Assembly (NCBI RefSeq): GCF_900170025.1
Contig: NZ_FWEX01000005.1
Span: 543,073-607,072, forward strand
From: Nitrospira sp. ND1
GTDB taxonomy: Bacteria > Nitrospirota > Nitrospiria > Nitrospirales > Nitrospiraceae
Direction: 5' to 3'
Length of the DNA stretch: 64,000 nucleotides
Below the pieces are notes generated by a model. It worked only from the letters and a program-made list of their open reading frames with translations, did not search any database and had not been told where the DNA came from. The position numbers and the translations under genes are program-made. Every line of letters begins with the position of its first letter. The stretch's first letter is position 1. Shown piece after piece: positions 50,862 to 60,145 of the stretch.

Positions 50862-51012
50862 TCCTCCCATCCTGAGTTTTCTCAACCTGTTCTAAATCCA
50901 ATTGATCATTCTTCGTGCTGAACGACTTAGGCCGTTCTGCTCGGTCGTTCGCACCGAGAGCCGGTTGTTCGGTTGGGGTGCTGAGCCCAAGAGTATACAA
51001 AGGAGGATTCTC

Positions 51013-52290
51013 ATGAGATGGAATCCAGTACATCAGTGCCTCACGATGGCCATGGCCGGAGTGCTGTGTGTCGGTGGACTCCCATACCGTGCCGATGCGG
51101 ATGAACGCGTTCAGCCAGCGACGTTGGGCTTGTCAGGGTTGATCCAGGAAGTCTTGGCGCGGAATCCTGAAATCCAGGCGGCGCGGCAGCAAGTTGAAGC
51201 GGCCACGCAACGGGTGCCGCAAGCGCGGTCGCTGGATGATCCGACACTATCGGTTCAGCTCTGGAATTTCCCCCAGACCTTCAACGTGACACAAACGCAG
51301 AATGCGATCTTTGGTGTGTCGCAAACCTTTCCGTTCCCAGGCAAGCTGGCCCTCAAGGGGGAAGTGGCCAGTCGCTCGGCCGACATGACTGAGCAGGCCT
51401 TGCGCGCGAAGGAACGGGACCTAATCGCCCGCCTCAAGCAGGCTTACTACGACTTGTTTTTTGCACACAAGGCGCTCCAAATCCACCACGAACAAATCGA
51501 CCTGCTCAAACAGTTGTTTGAGATCGCGACTGCGAAGTTCCGCACTGGGAAGGGCAGTCAGGTCGATGTATTGAAAGCCCAGGTCGAGCTCTCCACTCTG
51601 TATCAGCAACTCCCCGTTCTGGAACAGCGTCGCGACAGCGCCCAGGGTGGACTGAACACATTGTTGGATCGGGATCCACGGTTTCCGTTGGGGCCTCCAC
51701 AGGAGCCGCGTGAGGGGCGGTTCGAGAAAGACCTTGAGGACCTGTATCCGATGGCGGTGCAGGCCAGACCGGAACTGAAGGCTGCCGAATTGTCCATTCA
51801 GCGGAGTGAACAGTCTCATGCGCTGGCCCAGCGCCAGTATTACCCGGATGTCAGTGTGGCGTTCCAGCGTTTCCAGAACTTTCATGCGAACGACGGGTTC
51901 GGCGCCGTGGTGTCCATCAACATGCCGTTCGCCTTCTGGACCAAGCCGAAGTACGACGCCAGAGTGCGAGAGGCTGGGGCGGCGGTCGTGGCGGCACGCG
52001 CAGACCTCCACACAGCGGAAAACCTGACCCGCTTCCAGATCCGGGACCTGCTGGCAAAAGTCCGGGCGAGTTGGGAAGTGGCGGTGCTGTACCGGACCAC
52101 GGTGCTGCCGCAGGCCGAGCAGGGCGTGGAAGCCGCGCGGGCCGGCTATCGCACAGGAAGGACGTCCTTTCTAGATCTTATCGACGCAGACCGGGCCTTG
52201 CGGGAGTTTCAACTGGCGTACTGGCGAGTGCTGGTCGATCGCGAATCCCGCGTAGCTGAGCTCGAACAGGTCGTCGGCACGGAATTGTAA
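51013..52290 (+). CDS. cusC: TolC/CusC-family outer-membrane efflux protein
   Basis: About 425 residues. AAGGAGG precedes ATG 51013. A signal peptide ends near YRADA. Two OEP repeats follow, with long helices (LSGLIQEVLARNPEIQAARQQVEAATQRVPQA; LRAKERDLIARLKQAYYDLFFAHKAL) and the second repeat at DLYPMAVQARPELKAAELSI. It forms the trimeric exit duct of the RND pump encoded next. The family is firm; the symbol reflects the neighbours. Confidence 0.85.
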   Translation: MRWNPVHQCLTMAMAGVLCVGGLPYRADADERVQPATLGLSGLIQEVLARNPEIQAARQQVEAATQRVPQARSLDDPTLSVQLWNFPQTFNVTQTQNAIFGVSQTFPFPGKLALKGEVASRSADMTEQALRAKERDLIARLKQAYYDLFFAHKALQIHHEQIDLLKQLFEIATAKFRTGKGSQVDVLKAQVELSTLYQQLPVLEQRRDSAQGGLNTLLDRDPRFPLGPPQEPREGRFEKDLEDLYPMAVQARPELKAAELSIQRSEQSHALAQRQYYPDVSVAFQRFQNFHANDGFGAVVSINMPFAFWTKPKYDARVREAGAAVVAARADLHTAENLTRFQIRDLLAKVRASWEVAVLYRTTVLPQAEQGVEAARAGYRTGRTSFLDLIDADRALREFQLAYWRVLVDRESRVAELEQVVGTEL

Positions 52291-52305
52291 AGAGTGAGGG
52301 ATGTC

Positions 52306-53988
52306 ATGATGACGAAAATGTGGAGTCAAAGACGAACCATGTGGATCGCGACCGGAGCTGGAATCGTGATGCTGACGCTCGGGTCATGGTTCATGACCGG
52401 ATGGGAGCGACACCAAGTCCTTCCCCCTGACGAGAAGACGTCCGATCAAAGCCAGACGGAGCAGAAGGAGCGCAGCCTGCAGGGGATGCCGATGTCTCCC
52501 AGCCAGGAAACTGGTCCTCCCCAGGCCTATGCCATGGTGACGCCGACGAAACAGCAGTTGATTGGGGTCAAGACAGCCGTGGTCGAGACACGTCCGCTGG
52601 AGACCACCGTCCGGGCGGTCGGCAGAGTGGACTACAACGAAGAACGCATTACGCATATCAACCTGCGGGTCTCGGGATGGGTGGAAGAGCTCTTTGTGGA
52701 CTATACGGGACAGGTCGTGCACAAGGGTCAGCCGCTGTTCACGCTGTATAGCCCTGACTTGGTCGCCAGCCAGGATGAGTACCTGCTGGCGCTGCGAACG
52801 CAAGCCAAGGTGAAAGACAGTCCTCTTGCCGAAGTTCACGAGCAGGCGGAGCACATGGTGGACGCGGCACGCGACCGGTTACGCCTATGGACGGTCTCGG
52901 ATCAACAGCTCGACGAGTTGGCTCGGAGGGGCAAGGCCAAGACCGCGATACCGATCTATTCGCCCTTCAGCGGCTACGTCACGGAGAAAAAAGTCTTCAG
53001 GGGGATGTTTGTGGAGCCCGGGATGAGGCTCTACACGATCGCGGACTTGTCGACGGTCTGGGTGAATGCCGAGATCTACGAGTTCGAGGTCCCGTTTGTC
53101 AAGGTCGGGCAGCAAGCTGCTCTCACGTTCTCCTCGTATCCAGGACAACCGTTTTATGGACGGGTCTCGTACATCTACCCCTACCTGAACGAGCAAGCTC
53201 GTACCGTCAAAGTCCGCGTGGAATTACCGAACCCGGGTTTACGACTCAAGCCGGAGATGTACGGAGACGTGCTGCTCAAGATCAATCGCGGAAACCAAGT
53301 CGCGGTTCCCGAACAGGCGGTGCTGGACTCTGGAACGCGGAAGCAGGTCTTTCTGGTTCGCGGGGAAGGGCTTTTTGAACCACGGGAAGTCAAGGTGGGA
53401 CCAAAAATCGGAGCCTTTTATGAGGTTCAGGAGGGGATCGAGGCAGGTGACCGGGTGGTGACATCCGGAAACTTTCTGATCGATTCGGAGAGCAAGCTCA
53501 TGGCCGCCATGGACATGATGGGTTCGCTGGGGATGGGCGGCATCAAAATGGAACAGGCGCAGATGGGCCAGATGGACATGGGTGGCATGCCAATGGGAGA
53601 AACACAGCCGGAGAAGACGACGCAAATGGCGAAGGCGTCGGGAGACAAGAAGGCAGGGGGGCTGACTCTTGCGCTCTCGACAGAACCCGCCTCACCGCGG
53701 ATTGGCGAAAATCTCATCCGAGTCACCCTGAAAGGTGAGGGAGGCAATCTGGTGGTCAACGCAACAGTTCAGCTCACCTACACGATGCCGATGCCGGGTA
53801 TGATGCCGGCCAGGGTGCCGATGAAACCCGGTAAGGACGGGGCCTATGAGGCGAAGGTCAATCTTGGCATGGGTGGCCGGTGGGACCTGACCGTCACCGT
53901 GCAGCGTGCTGGCGAGGCCGATGTGAAGGAAACGTTTCCCGTGACCGCAGGCGGCGGCGGGGGTATGTCTGGCATGCCGGGAATGTGA
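52306..53988 (+). CDS. cusB: CusB-type efflux adaptor fused to a FixH-like domain
   Basis: About 560 residues. An N-terminal membrane anchor (MWIATGAGIVMLTLGSWFM) is followed by the adaptor hairpin, lipoyl (ISGYVTEKKVFRGMFVEPGM-like) and beta-barrel domains up to about residue 400. A Met-rich linker (MGGIKMEQAQMGQMDMGGMP) then leads to a C-terminal beta-sandwich of about 110 residues (LALSTEPASPRIGENLIRVT, PMPGMMPARVP, GGRWDLTVTVQRAGEADVKE) of the FixH/YtkA type. The domain recurs as a separate protein downstream. It bridges CusA and the TolC duct and probably hands over copper or silver. Confidence 0.87.
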   Translation: MMTKMWSQRRTMWIATGAGIVMLTLGSWFMTGWERHQVLPPDEKTSDQSQTEQKERSLQGMPMSPSQETGPPQAYAMVTPTKQQLIGVKTAVVETRPLETTVRAVGRVDYNEERITHINLRVSGWVEELFVDYTGQVVHKGQPLFTLYSPDLVASQDEYLLALRTQAKVKDSPLAEVHEQAEHMVDAARDRLRLWTVSDQQLDELARRGKAKTAIPIYSPFSGYVTEKKVFRGMFVEPGMRLYTIADLSTVWVNAEIYEFEVPFVKVGQQAALTFSSYPGQPFYGRVSYIYPYLNEQARTVKVRVELPNPGLRLKPEMYGDVLLKINRGNQVAVPEQAVLDSGTRKQVFLVRGEGLFEPREVKVGPKIGAFYEVQEGIEAGDRVVTSGNFLIDSESKLMAAMDMMGSLGMGGIKMEQAQMGQMDMGGMPMGETQPEKTTQMAKASGDKKAGGLTLALSTEPASPRIGENLIRVTLKGEGGNLVVNATVQLTYTMPMPGMMPARVPMKPGKDGAYEAKVNLGMGGRWDLTVTVQRAGEADVKETFPVTAGGGGGMSGMPGM

Positions 53989-54001
53989 GAAGGAGACGAT
54001 C

Positions 54002-54358
54002 ATGGAAAGCATCTGGCGAACGAGACTGATCAACATGTTCGTATTGCTGGTCGCGATGGGATTGTCAGCCTGCTCATTCCTCGCCACTCCTCCTGCTGAG
54101 CTGTTAGCCAGGAATGATCATGTGGCGTTGGCCGCTTGGTATGAGAATGAAGCAGCCAGGCTCCGCCAGAAGGCAACGGAGATGGACCAGATGGTGGAGG
54201 AATACCGGAGGGATCCAGAACGAGCACAGCGGATGATGTCCCACGGCAGTCCTAAGGTTGATTTTGTCCAGCAATGTCACATCCTCGCCGCGGCCTATAG
54301 GAATGCAGAAAAAGAAGCTGAGACCTTGGCCAAATCTCATCGTGAGTTCATCCCGTGA
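54002..54358 (+). CDS. Small lipoprotein of the efflux operon
   Basis: 118 residues. AAGGAG precedes ATG 54002. The lipobox LSAC ends the signal peptide. The mature part is helical and charged (HVALAAWYENEAARLRQKATEMDQMVEEYRR) with one later Cys-His pair (VQQCHILAAAYRNAEKEAE). No known family. It lies 13 bp after cusB and 67 bp before cusA, so it is surely cotranscribed and may be an accessory of the pump. Confidence 0.65.
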   Translation: MESIWRTRLINMFVLLVAMGLSACSFLATPPAELLARNDHVALAAWYENEAARLRQKATEMDQMVEEYRRDPERAQRMMSHGSPKVDFVQQCHILAAAYRNAEKEAETLAKSHREFIP

Positions 54359-54425
54359 TGCGACAGAGAGAAGGGCATCCGGCCTTCGGTCTTACCAGAG
54401 GCATTCGGAACGAGATGGGTGAAAA

Positions 54426-57400
54426 GTGATCGAACGGGTCATCGAGTGGAGTACAAAAAATACATTTCTGGTCTCGCTCGCGCTGCTCTTCCTGATGGGT
54501 TGGGGGGGATGGGCCGTCTATCACACGCCATTAGATGCGATTCCGGATCTGTCTGATGTGCAGGTGATCATCTTCACCGAGTGGCCGGGACGCAGCCCAG
54601 ACCTCGTGGAGGACCAAATCACCTATCCGATTATTACCTCGATGCTGGGGGCGCCCCGGGTCAAAAATGTCCGGGGCCAGTCCTTTCTTGGGCTGTCGTT
54701 TGTCTACATCATTTTCCAGGACGGAACGGACATCTACTGGGCCAGAAGCCGAGTCGTGGAGTACATGCAAGGGGTCAAGGGAAAGCTGCCGGAGGGCGTC
54801 TCGCCGACGCTTGGCCCTGATGCGACCGGTGTCGGCTGGGTCTTTCAGTATGCCCTCGTCGACAAGTCCGGCCAGCACGACCTTGCCGACCTGCGGACCT
54901 TTCAGGACTGGTATCTGCGTTACTGGTTGCAAAGCGTGCCGGGTGTGGCACAGGTCGCGTCCATAGGCGGGTTCGTGAAGCAGTATCAGGTGCAGGTGGA
55001 CCCCACGAAGCTGCTCGGGTATCACATTCCGCTCAAGAAGGTCATCGAGGCGATTCAGCGGAGTAACAATGATGTCGGAGGGCGTGTCCTGGAAGTCACG
55101 GAGCGCGAATATATGGTGCGCGGGCGAGGGTATATTCGGTCGTTGGATGATATCCGCAAGATCGCCGTTGGGACGGATCAGCGGGGCACACCGATTACGG
55201 TGCAGGATCTTGCCCAGGTCGTGCTGGGGCCCGACATGCGCCGCGGGGTGGCCGAACTGGATGGTCAAGGCGAGACGGTCGGCGGCATCATCGTGATGCG
55301 GTATGGGGAGAATGCGCTGGCGGTGATCGAGCGGGTCAAAGAGAAGTTGGCCGAAATCGGCCCGTCGCTCCCACCGGGCATGGAGATCATTCCGGTCTAC
55401 GACCGGTCGGAATTGATCCGTCGAGCCATCGCCACGCTGAAGGAAAAACTGATTGAAGTGAGCGTGGTCGTCAGTCTGATTAGTCTACTGTTTCTCTTTC
55501 ATCTGCGCTCGGCCCTCGTGGCCATCCTGACGTTGCCGGTCGCGATCCTGCTGTCGTTTCTCGCCATGTACTACCTCGGGATTACCTCCAACATCATGTC
55601 CTTGGCCGGTATTGCGATTGCCATCGGTGCGATGGTCGATGCCGTGATCGTGATGATCGAGAATGCCCACAAACGCCTGGAGCAATGGGAGCGCGGCGGT
55701 CGCTCAGGCTCTCGGGCCGCCATCATCGTGCAGGCCGCGCAGGAGGTCGGCAAGCCGCTGTTCTTCTCGCTCCTCATCATCACGATCTCCTTTTTGCCGG
55801 TCTTCACTCTCGAAGCTCAGGAGGGGCGTCTCTTCAAGCCGCTCGCGTTCACCAAGACGGCGGCCATGTTCTTTGCGGCCCTTGTCTCGATCACAGTTGC
55901 GCCGCTCTTGATGGTATGGCTGCTGAAGGGAAAGATCCGTCCAGAAGAGAGCAATCCGATCAATCGGGTCTTGCTACGACTGTACCGGCCCATCGTCTCC
56001 GGTGCGTTGCGCGTCAGGTGGCTCGTCATCATCCTTGCCGTCCTGGCGGTGGCCGTCACCGTTCCTTTGTACGCACGGCTGGGCTCCGAATTCATGCCGC
56101 CGCTCAACGAAGGGACGATCCTCTTCATGCCGACGGCGTTGCCGGGGATTTCAGTGACCGAGGCGACACGGCTCTTGCAGCGACAAGATCAGCTTCTAAA
56201 GCAATTTCCGGAGGTAGACCATGTGTTTGGAAAAGTCGGCCGGGCGGAAACGCCGACGGATCCGGCCCATTTCAGCATGGCAGAGACCACGGTGACCTTG
56301 AAGCCCGAAGAGCAGTGGCGGCCAGGCGTCACCTGGGATTCGCTGATTGCTGAGCTAGACCCGCTGCTGAAATTCCCTGGGATGCCGAACATCTGGTGGA
56401 TGCCGATTCAGACTCGGACGGAGATGCTGGCCACCGGGATCCGCAGCAATCTCGGCATTAAAATCCTGGGCCCGGACCTCGCTGAGATCGAGCGCATTGG
56501 GCTCACGATCGAAAGTCTGCTGCAAGGACTTCGCGGGACACGCAGCGCCTATTCCGAACGGGTCACAGGGGGCTACTACCTGGATGTTCAAGTCGATCGT
56601 GATGCGATCGCCCGGTACGGGTTGACCATCGAGGATGTCGAGGACGTCATCGAATCGGCCATCGGGGGGAAAAACATTTCGCAGACGGTCGAGGGTCGGG
56701 AACGGTATCCCATTAACGTCCGGTATGCTCGGGCCCTGCGGGACGATCCGGAATCCCTAAGACGTGTCCTGGTGGAGACGCCGAGTGGAGCGACGATCCC
56801 CATGGCTCAGCTCGCCCAGATTTCGATGGTGACCGGACCCCCAACGGTTCGCGATGAACGAGGCTCGCTGTCCGGCATTGTGTTCGTGGACGTGACGGGA
56901 CGGGATCTGGCCGGGTATGTCGCCGAGGCGCAGCGGGTGGTGCGCGAGCAAGTCCGCCTGAAGCCCGGCTATCGACTGGAGTGGGGGGGACAGTTCCAAT
57001 ATCTGGAGCGGGCCAAGGCCCGCCTCAGGATCGTGGTGCCGGTGACGATTTTTCTGATCTTCGTCTTGCTCTACATGAATTTTCGGTCCGTCACCCGGAG
57101 TCTGATCGTGCTGCTGTCGGTGCCATTTGGGGTGATCGGGGCGATTGTGTATCTGTACCTGCTCAATTATCACCTGAGCGTGGCCGTCTGGGTGGGGATC
57201 ATTGCCTTGGCCGGCGTCGCGGCTGAGACGGGGGTGATCATGATTATCTTCCTAGACGAAGCCTATGAACGCTGGCATCGGGAGGGGCGGCTCCATTCCA
57301 TGGCGGATCTTCACCTGGCGATTATCGAAGGCGCGGTACAGCGTGTGCGGCCGAAGGTGATGACGGCGTCGGCCATCTTGATCGGGCTGTTGCCGATCAT

Positions 57401-57596
57401 GTGGAGCCATGGATCCGGCGCGGATGTGATGAAGCGGATCGCGGCACCGATGATCGGCGGCATGGTGTCGTCAACCCTGTTAACGTTGGTCGTCATTCCG
57501 GTGTTGTATGCCTTGTGGCGAGGCAGGTCTCTGCCGGCCGAGGCACCTGCCGAGGCCGGAGCGGAGAAACGTCTCGTGCCATTAGAAAATCCCTGA
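54426..57596 (+). CDS. cusA: Heavy-metal efflux RND transporter, CusA type
   Basis: 1,056 residues, GTG start. Twelve membrane helices and two large periplasmic loops have the RND layout. HME-family signatures include YHTPLDAIPDLSDVQVIIFTEWPGRSP near the N-terminus, AIAIGAMVDAVIVMIENAHKRLE and MPPLNEGTILFMPTALPGIS. The segment WMPIQTRTEMLATGIRSNLG matches the monovalent-metal CusA version (MLSTGIR) rather than the CzcA version, so copper or silver is the likely substrate. It uses the proton gradient with CusB and CusC. Confidence 0.93.
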   Translation: MIERVIEWSTKNTFLVSLALLFLMGWGGWAVYHTPLDAIPDLSDVQVIIFTEWPGRSPDLVEDQITYPIITSMLGAPRVKNVRGQSFLGLSFVYIIFQDGTDIYWARSRVVEYMQGVKGKLPEGVSPTLGPDATGVGWVFQYALVDKSGQHDLADLRTFQDWYLRYWLQSVPGVAQVASIGGFVKQYQVQVDPTKLLGYHIPLKKVIEAIQRSNNDVGGRVLEVTEREYMVRGRGYIRSLDDIRKIAVGTDQRGTPITVQDLAQVVLGPDMRRGVAELDGQGETVGGIIVMRYGENALAVIERVKEKLAEIGPSLPPGMEIIPVYDRSELIRRAIATLKEKLIEVSVVVSLISLLFLFHLRSALVAILTLPVAILLSFLAMYYLGITSNIMSLAGIAIAIGAMVDAVIVMIENAHKRLEQWERGGRSGSRAAIIVQAAQEVGKPLFFSLLIITISFLPVFTLEAQEGRLFKPLAFTKTAAMFFAALVSITVAPLLMVWLLKGKIRPEESNPINRVLLRLYRPIVSGALRVRWLVIILAVLAVAVTVPLYARLGSEFMPPLNEGTILFMPTALPGISVTEATRLLQRQDQLLKQFPEVDHVFGKVGRAETPTDPAHFSMAETTVTLKPEEQWRPGVTWDSLIAELDPLLKFPGMPNIWWMPIQTRTEMLATGIRSNLGIKILGPDLAEIERIGLTIESLLQGLRGTRSAYSERVTGGYYLDVQVDRDAIARYGLTIEDVEDVIESAIGGKNISQTVEGRERYPINVRYARALRDDPESLRRVLVETPSGATIPMAQLAQISMVTGPPTVRDERGSLSGIVFVDVTGRDLAGYVAEAQRVVREQVRLKPGYRLEWGGQFQYLERAKARLRIVVPVTIFLIFVLLYMNFRSVTRSLIVLLSVPFGVIGAIVYLYLLNYHLSVAVWVGIIALAGVAAETGVIMIIFLDEAYERWHREGRLHSMADLHLAIIEGAVQRVRPKVMTASAILIGLLPIMWSHGSGADVMKRIAAPMIGGMVSSTLLTLVVIPVLYALWRGRSLPAEAPAEAGAEKRLVPLENP

Positions 57597-57625
57597 GTAA
57601 TGAGAACTCCAAGGAGGGAAGTACT

Positions 57626-58114
57626 ATGAAATCTTTAACCCAATTTGTTGCAGTGTCCCTGATGCCTGCTATGGTCTCGGGCTGTATGAGCATGATGCCG
57701 ATGGAGAAGATGGATATGGAGAAGGACAACATGGGACAGATGAACATGGGAGACAAAGGCCGGAATCATGAGATGACTGGAACGAAGGGTGACAACACGA
57801 AGGTCGAAAAACGGGTGGGGGACCTGATCGTGGCCTTCTCGACCATTCCTGCGAAACCGACAGTGGGCGAGAATGTGTTGCGCGTGAAGCTGACCGATGC
57901 TTCCGGAGGAACCGTCAGAGACGCCGTGGTGACATTTGATGTGACAATGACGATGCCAGGGATGACTGTGATGGAAGAGAACGCGGTCGTGACTAAAGAC
58001 GTGTATCTGGCAAACACCAACTTCGGCATGGCAGGAGAATGGCAAATCACCGTCAAAATCCAGCGGGCGGGGGCAGCCGAACGGCGTGAACACTTCACTG
58101 TCTCCGTGACCTGA
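57626..58114 (+). CDS. Met-rich FixH-like lipoprotein
   Basis: 162 residues. AAGGAGG precedes ATG 57626. The lipobox VSGC is followed by a Met/His/Asp-rich segment (CMSMMPMEKMDMEKDNMGQM) and then a FixH/YtkA-like beta-sandwich homologous to the CusB C-terminal domain (VAFSTIPAKPTVGENVLRVK; TMPGMTVMEEN; AGEWQITVKIQRAGAAERRE). The likely role is periplasmic copper binding or delivery to the pump. It follows cusA by 29 bp. Confidence 0.75.
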   Translation: MKSLTQFVAVSLMPAMVSGCMSMMPMEKMDMEKDNMGQMNMGDKGRNHEMTGTKGDNTKVEKRVGDLIVAFSTIPAKPTVGENVLRVKLTDASGGTVRDAVVTFDVTMTMPGMTVMEENAVVTKDVYLANTNFGMAGEWQITVKIQRAGAAERREHFTVSVT

Positions 58115-58458
58115 GAAGTAGGGGCTCTTTAGAGCAACACTCTGACGGTGCGGTCCCCTGGCTGTGTCGCGACAGGTGGTCGGGCGGATGGGGAAATAAG
58201 TACACCTAGACAGGTGAAGAGCATGGAGGCCTTCCTGCTCTTCTCCAATCGAGGAAGGTAAACAAAGCGAGCGACCGTGATAGGCGCCGGAGGACGATGA
58301 GCCGGTTGTGGGATGACGCTTCAAGGACCCCATTAGCCACGACTCTAGCACGCATCTTTATCGCGACGGTTGTCTTCAATTATCCCTGAGAACGCGCTCA
58401 GTCCACGCTTTACGTTGCAAGGGATGGAACTCCTATTCCCTGGTGGCAGTGCTTCTCG
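58115..58458. other. Gene-free stretch
   Basis: 344 bp after the FixH-like lipoprotein gene. Only a short GCTC-TTTA-GAGC hairpin is visible near 58136. No promoter of good quality and no coding frame. Confidence 0.35.
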
Positions 58459-58752
58459 ATGAGTCTCGGCGACGGCTTGCTCGTCCTGCTCATTTTCTGG
58501 ATCGGATGGATCTGGTTTGATCAGCCAGGATGGTTTCAGCATCCTGGGCTGCGAGGGTATGCGCTCATGGCCGTTACCGGGCTTGTCATGATCATTCCGC
58601 TTGAATGGATCATGATTTACGGGGCGAAGTGGTGGAGCTATACCACACAGATGCCCCTCATTCCGGGAGTTGCCGTGGGCGTCAGCCCGGTGGCCCAGAT
58701 GTTACTGCTCCCGCCGTTGATCCTCCGGGTCGTCGCGATGTGGCATCGCTGA
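58459..58752 (+). CDS. Small membrane protein, unknown function
   Basis: 97 residues with three hydrophobic helices (LLVLLIFWIGWIWF; GYALMAVTGLVMIIPLEWIM; SPVAQMLLLPPLILRVVAMW) and the loop IYGAKWWSYTTQMPLIPG. No ribosome site is evident at ATG 58459, so the start is uncertain. Family not recognised. It lies 20 bp before the frameshifted glycosyltransferase and is probably cotranscribed. Confidence 0.55.
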   Translation: MSLGDGLLVLLIFWIGWIWFDQPGWFQHPGLRGYALMAVTGLVMIIPLEWIMIYGAKWWSYTTQMPLIPGVAVGVSPVAQMLLLPPLILRVVAMWHR

Positions 58753-58772
58753 AGAACGAAGGAGCGCGCCGC

Positions 58773-59509
58773 ATGGCGCAACAGCACTCACGATCCCAAG
58801 CAGAGTCGCTTCCGGACCTTCAATTATCATCCCGGCTTTAAATGAAGCGGATGAGCTTGACGCGACCTTGCACGCCATAGCTCGCTTGCGAGGCCACAAA
58901 GAAGTGATCGTCGTTAATGGCGGGAGTCAGGACACGACGGTCCAGATTGCCCGACAGCATGGCGCATGCCTCATTCGGGAGCAAGGCGGCCGAGGAAGGC
59001 AGTTGCACGCGGGCGCCAGTCTGGCTATGGCGGATATCTTATGGTTTCTGCATGCCGACACGATTCCACCTGCCAACGCTGTTGAGCATATCAAAGAGGC
59101 ATTACAAGGTCCCGACATCGTTGGTGGGTGCTTCGCGGTCACGTTCGCCGGCTCAACATTCAGTGCACGCTTCCTGACTTGGCTATTTCGTCGTTTGCAT
59201 AAGGTAGGACTGTGTTATGGAGACGCGGCGATTTTTGTGAAACGCCATTACTACACCTCTATGGGCGGCTTCCCGCCGTTTCCAATTTTCGAGGATGTTG
59301 CGCTTCTGCAATCCCTGAAGGCCATGGGCCGTCTCGTCGAATGTCCGGCTGCCGTCACGACCTCTTCACGCCGAATCAAACGATGTGGCTTGGTGAGGAC
59401 CCTAGGACTGTGGACGGCCTTGCAAGTGCTGTACTGGCTCGGTGTCTCTCCATATACTCTCGGTCGCTTCTATCGTCCGGTCAAAGGCCAGATGCAAACT
59501 CCGCCATGA
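58773..59509 (+). pseudogene. Glycosyltransferase family 2 (TIGR04283-like), frameshifted near its start
   Basis: The body (from about 58818) reads PSIIIPALNEADELDATL, VVNGGSQDTT, HADTIPP and CYGDAAIFVKR, a family 2 glycosyltransferase like those called TIGR04283 and linked to arsenosugar synthesis. That frame has no ATG, GTG or TTG before the conserved N-terminal strand; the first usable codon, TTG 58868, would delete the nucleotide-binding start. An ATG at 58773 with a strong AAGGAG site is in another frame and hits a stop at 58839 after 22 codons. One missing base between about 58776 and 58820 explains both. Either the gene is broken or the sequence has an error. Confidence 0.6.
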
Positions 59510-59615
59510 ACAATGCATGTGCGAGAAGAAGAGAACTTCAGCTGTCGTGCGTTAAAACGGACTCTCTTTCTGCTATGTGCTGAGCGTCAGTCTCACGAAA
59601 TGTGAAGAATGTTCG

Positions 59616-60021
59616 ATGATGCAGGGAAGCGAACCTTCTAGCCGACTATGCACAACAATGGTGTTGGTCCTCAGTGGTGCAAGCTTGTTTTTGATGGGTG
59701 CCGTTGTGTCCTGCATGATGCCCATGATGGGGGATGATGAGGATGGACGACAAGAAAGGCCATGGCATAATGGACCAGGGGCACATGAAGGAGATGATGC
59801 AGCAGATGATGGGCGGGATGTTGCCGCCTGGCATCAGGCCCCAAGATCTTCCGGAACCAGAAAGCCTCGGAGCGACATTGCTGAGCACCTACTGCTCTCA
59901 ATGTCACAATCTTCCCAGCGCCAGGAACTTGTCTCGGCTCCTGAATGGTGAGCGTTCGCGCAAGCAGGTTTCCATCCTCGATCACTTCTGTCCGCTTCAT
60001 CTTCAGCAAGCCGAGATCTGA
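59616..60021 (+). pseudogene. Small cytochrome c lipoprotein, frameshifted remnant
   Basis: From ATG 59616 the frame gives a lipoprotein signal (MVLVLSGASLFLMGAVVSC) and MMPMMG. The continuation that makes sense is in the next frame (about 59734 on): DDKKGHGIMDQGHMKEMMQQ, LPPGIRPQDLPEPESLGATL and the heme site CSQCHNLP. After that the expected tail (SAPEW-like) falls again in the first frame and stops. Two frame changes and an early end indicate a decayed monoheme cytochrome. A Met-rich lipoprotein cytochrome would fit the copper region. Confidence 0.5.
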
Positions 60022-60075
60022 CCTTCCTGAATCCTGTTACAGCCTGGGACGACATAATGGTAAAAGTTGGCCCTC

Positions 60076-60104
60076 TTGACAGGTATACCCGGTATGGCTA
60101 TTGT
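60076..60104 (+). promoter_or_regulatory. Promoter with internal palindrome, CsoR-family operon
   Basis: TTGACA (60076-60081), 17 bp, TATTGT (60099-60104). The spacer contains the palindrome ATACC-C-GGTAT (60085-60095), placed where a repressor would block RNA polymerase, and GGGGTACC follows just after the -10. This is the usual position and GC character of CsoR-type operators. The gene for such a regulator starts at 60146. Confidence 0.7.
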
Positions 60105-60145
60105 ACAGGGGTACCAGGTACTCCTATTTAACTTGGAGGGACACG

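Noticed and set aside
58830-58850. Programmed -1 frameshift at TTTAAAT in the glycosyltransferase
   Set aside because: The heptamer is in phase with the downstream (product) frame, not with the ATG 58773 frame, which already reaches its stop at 58839.
58868-59509. Glycosyltransferase starting at TTG 58868
   Set aside because: This start removes the conserved SIIIPALNEAD strand that is in frame just upstream, so it cannot be the original start.
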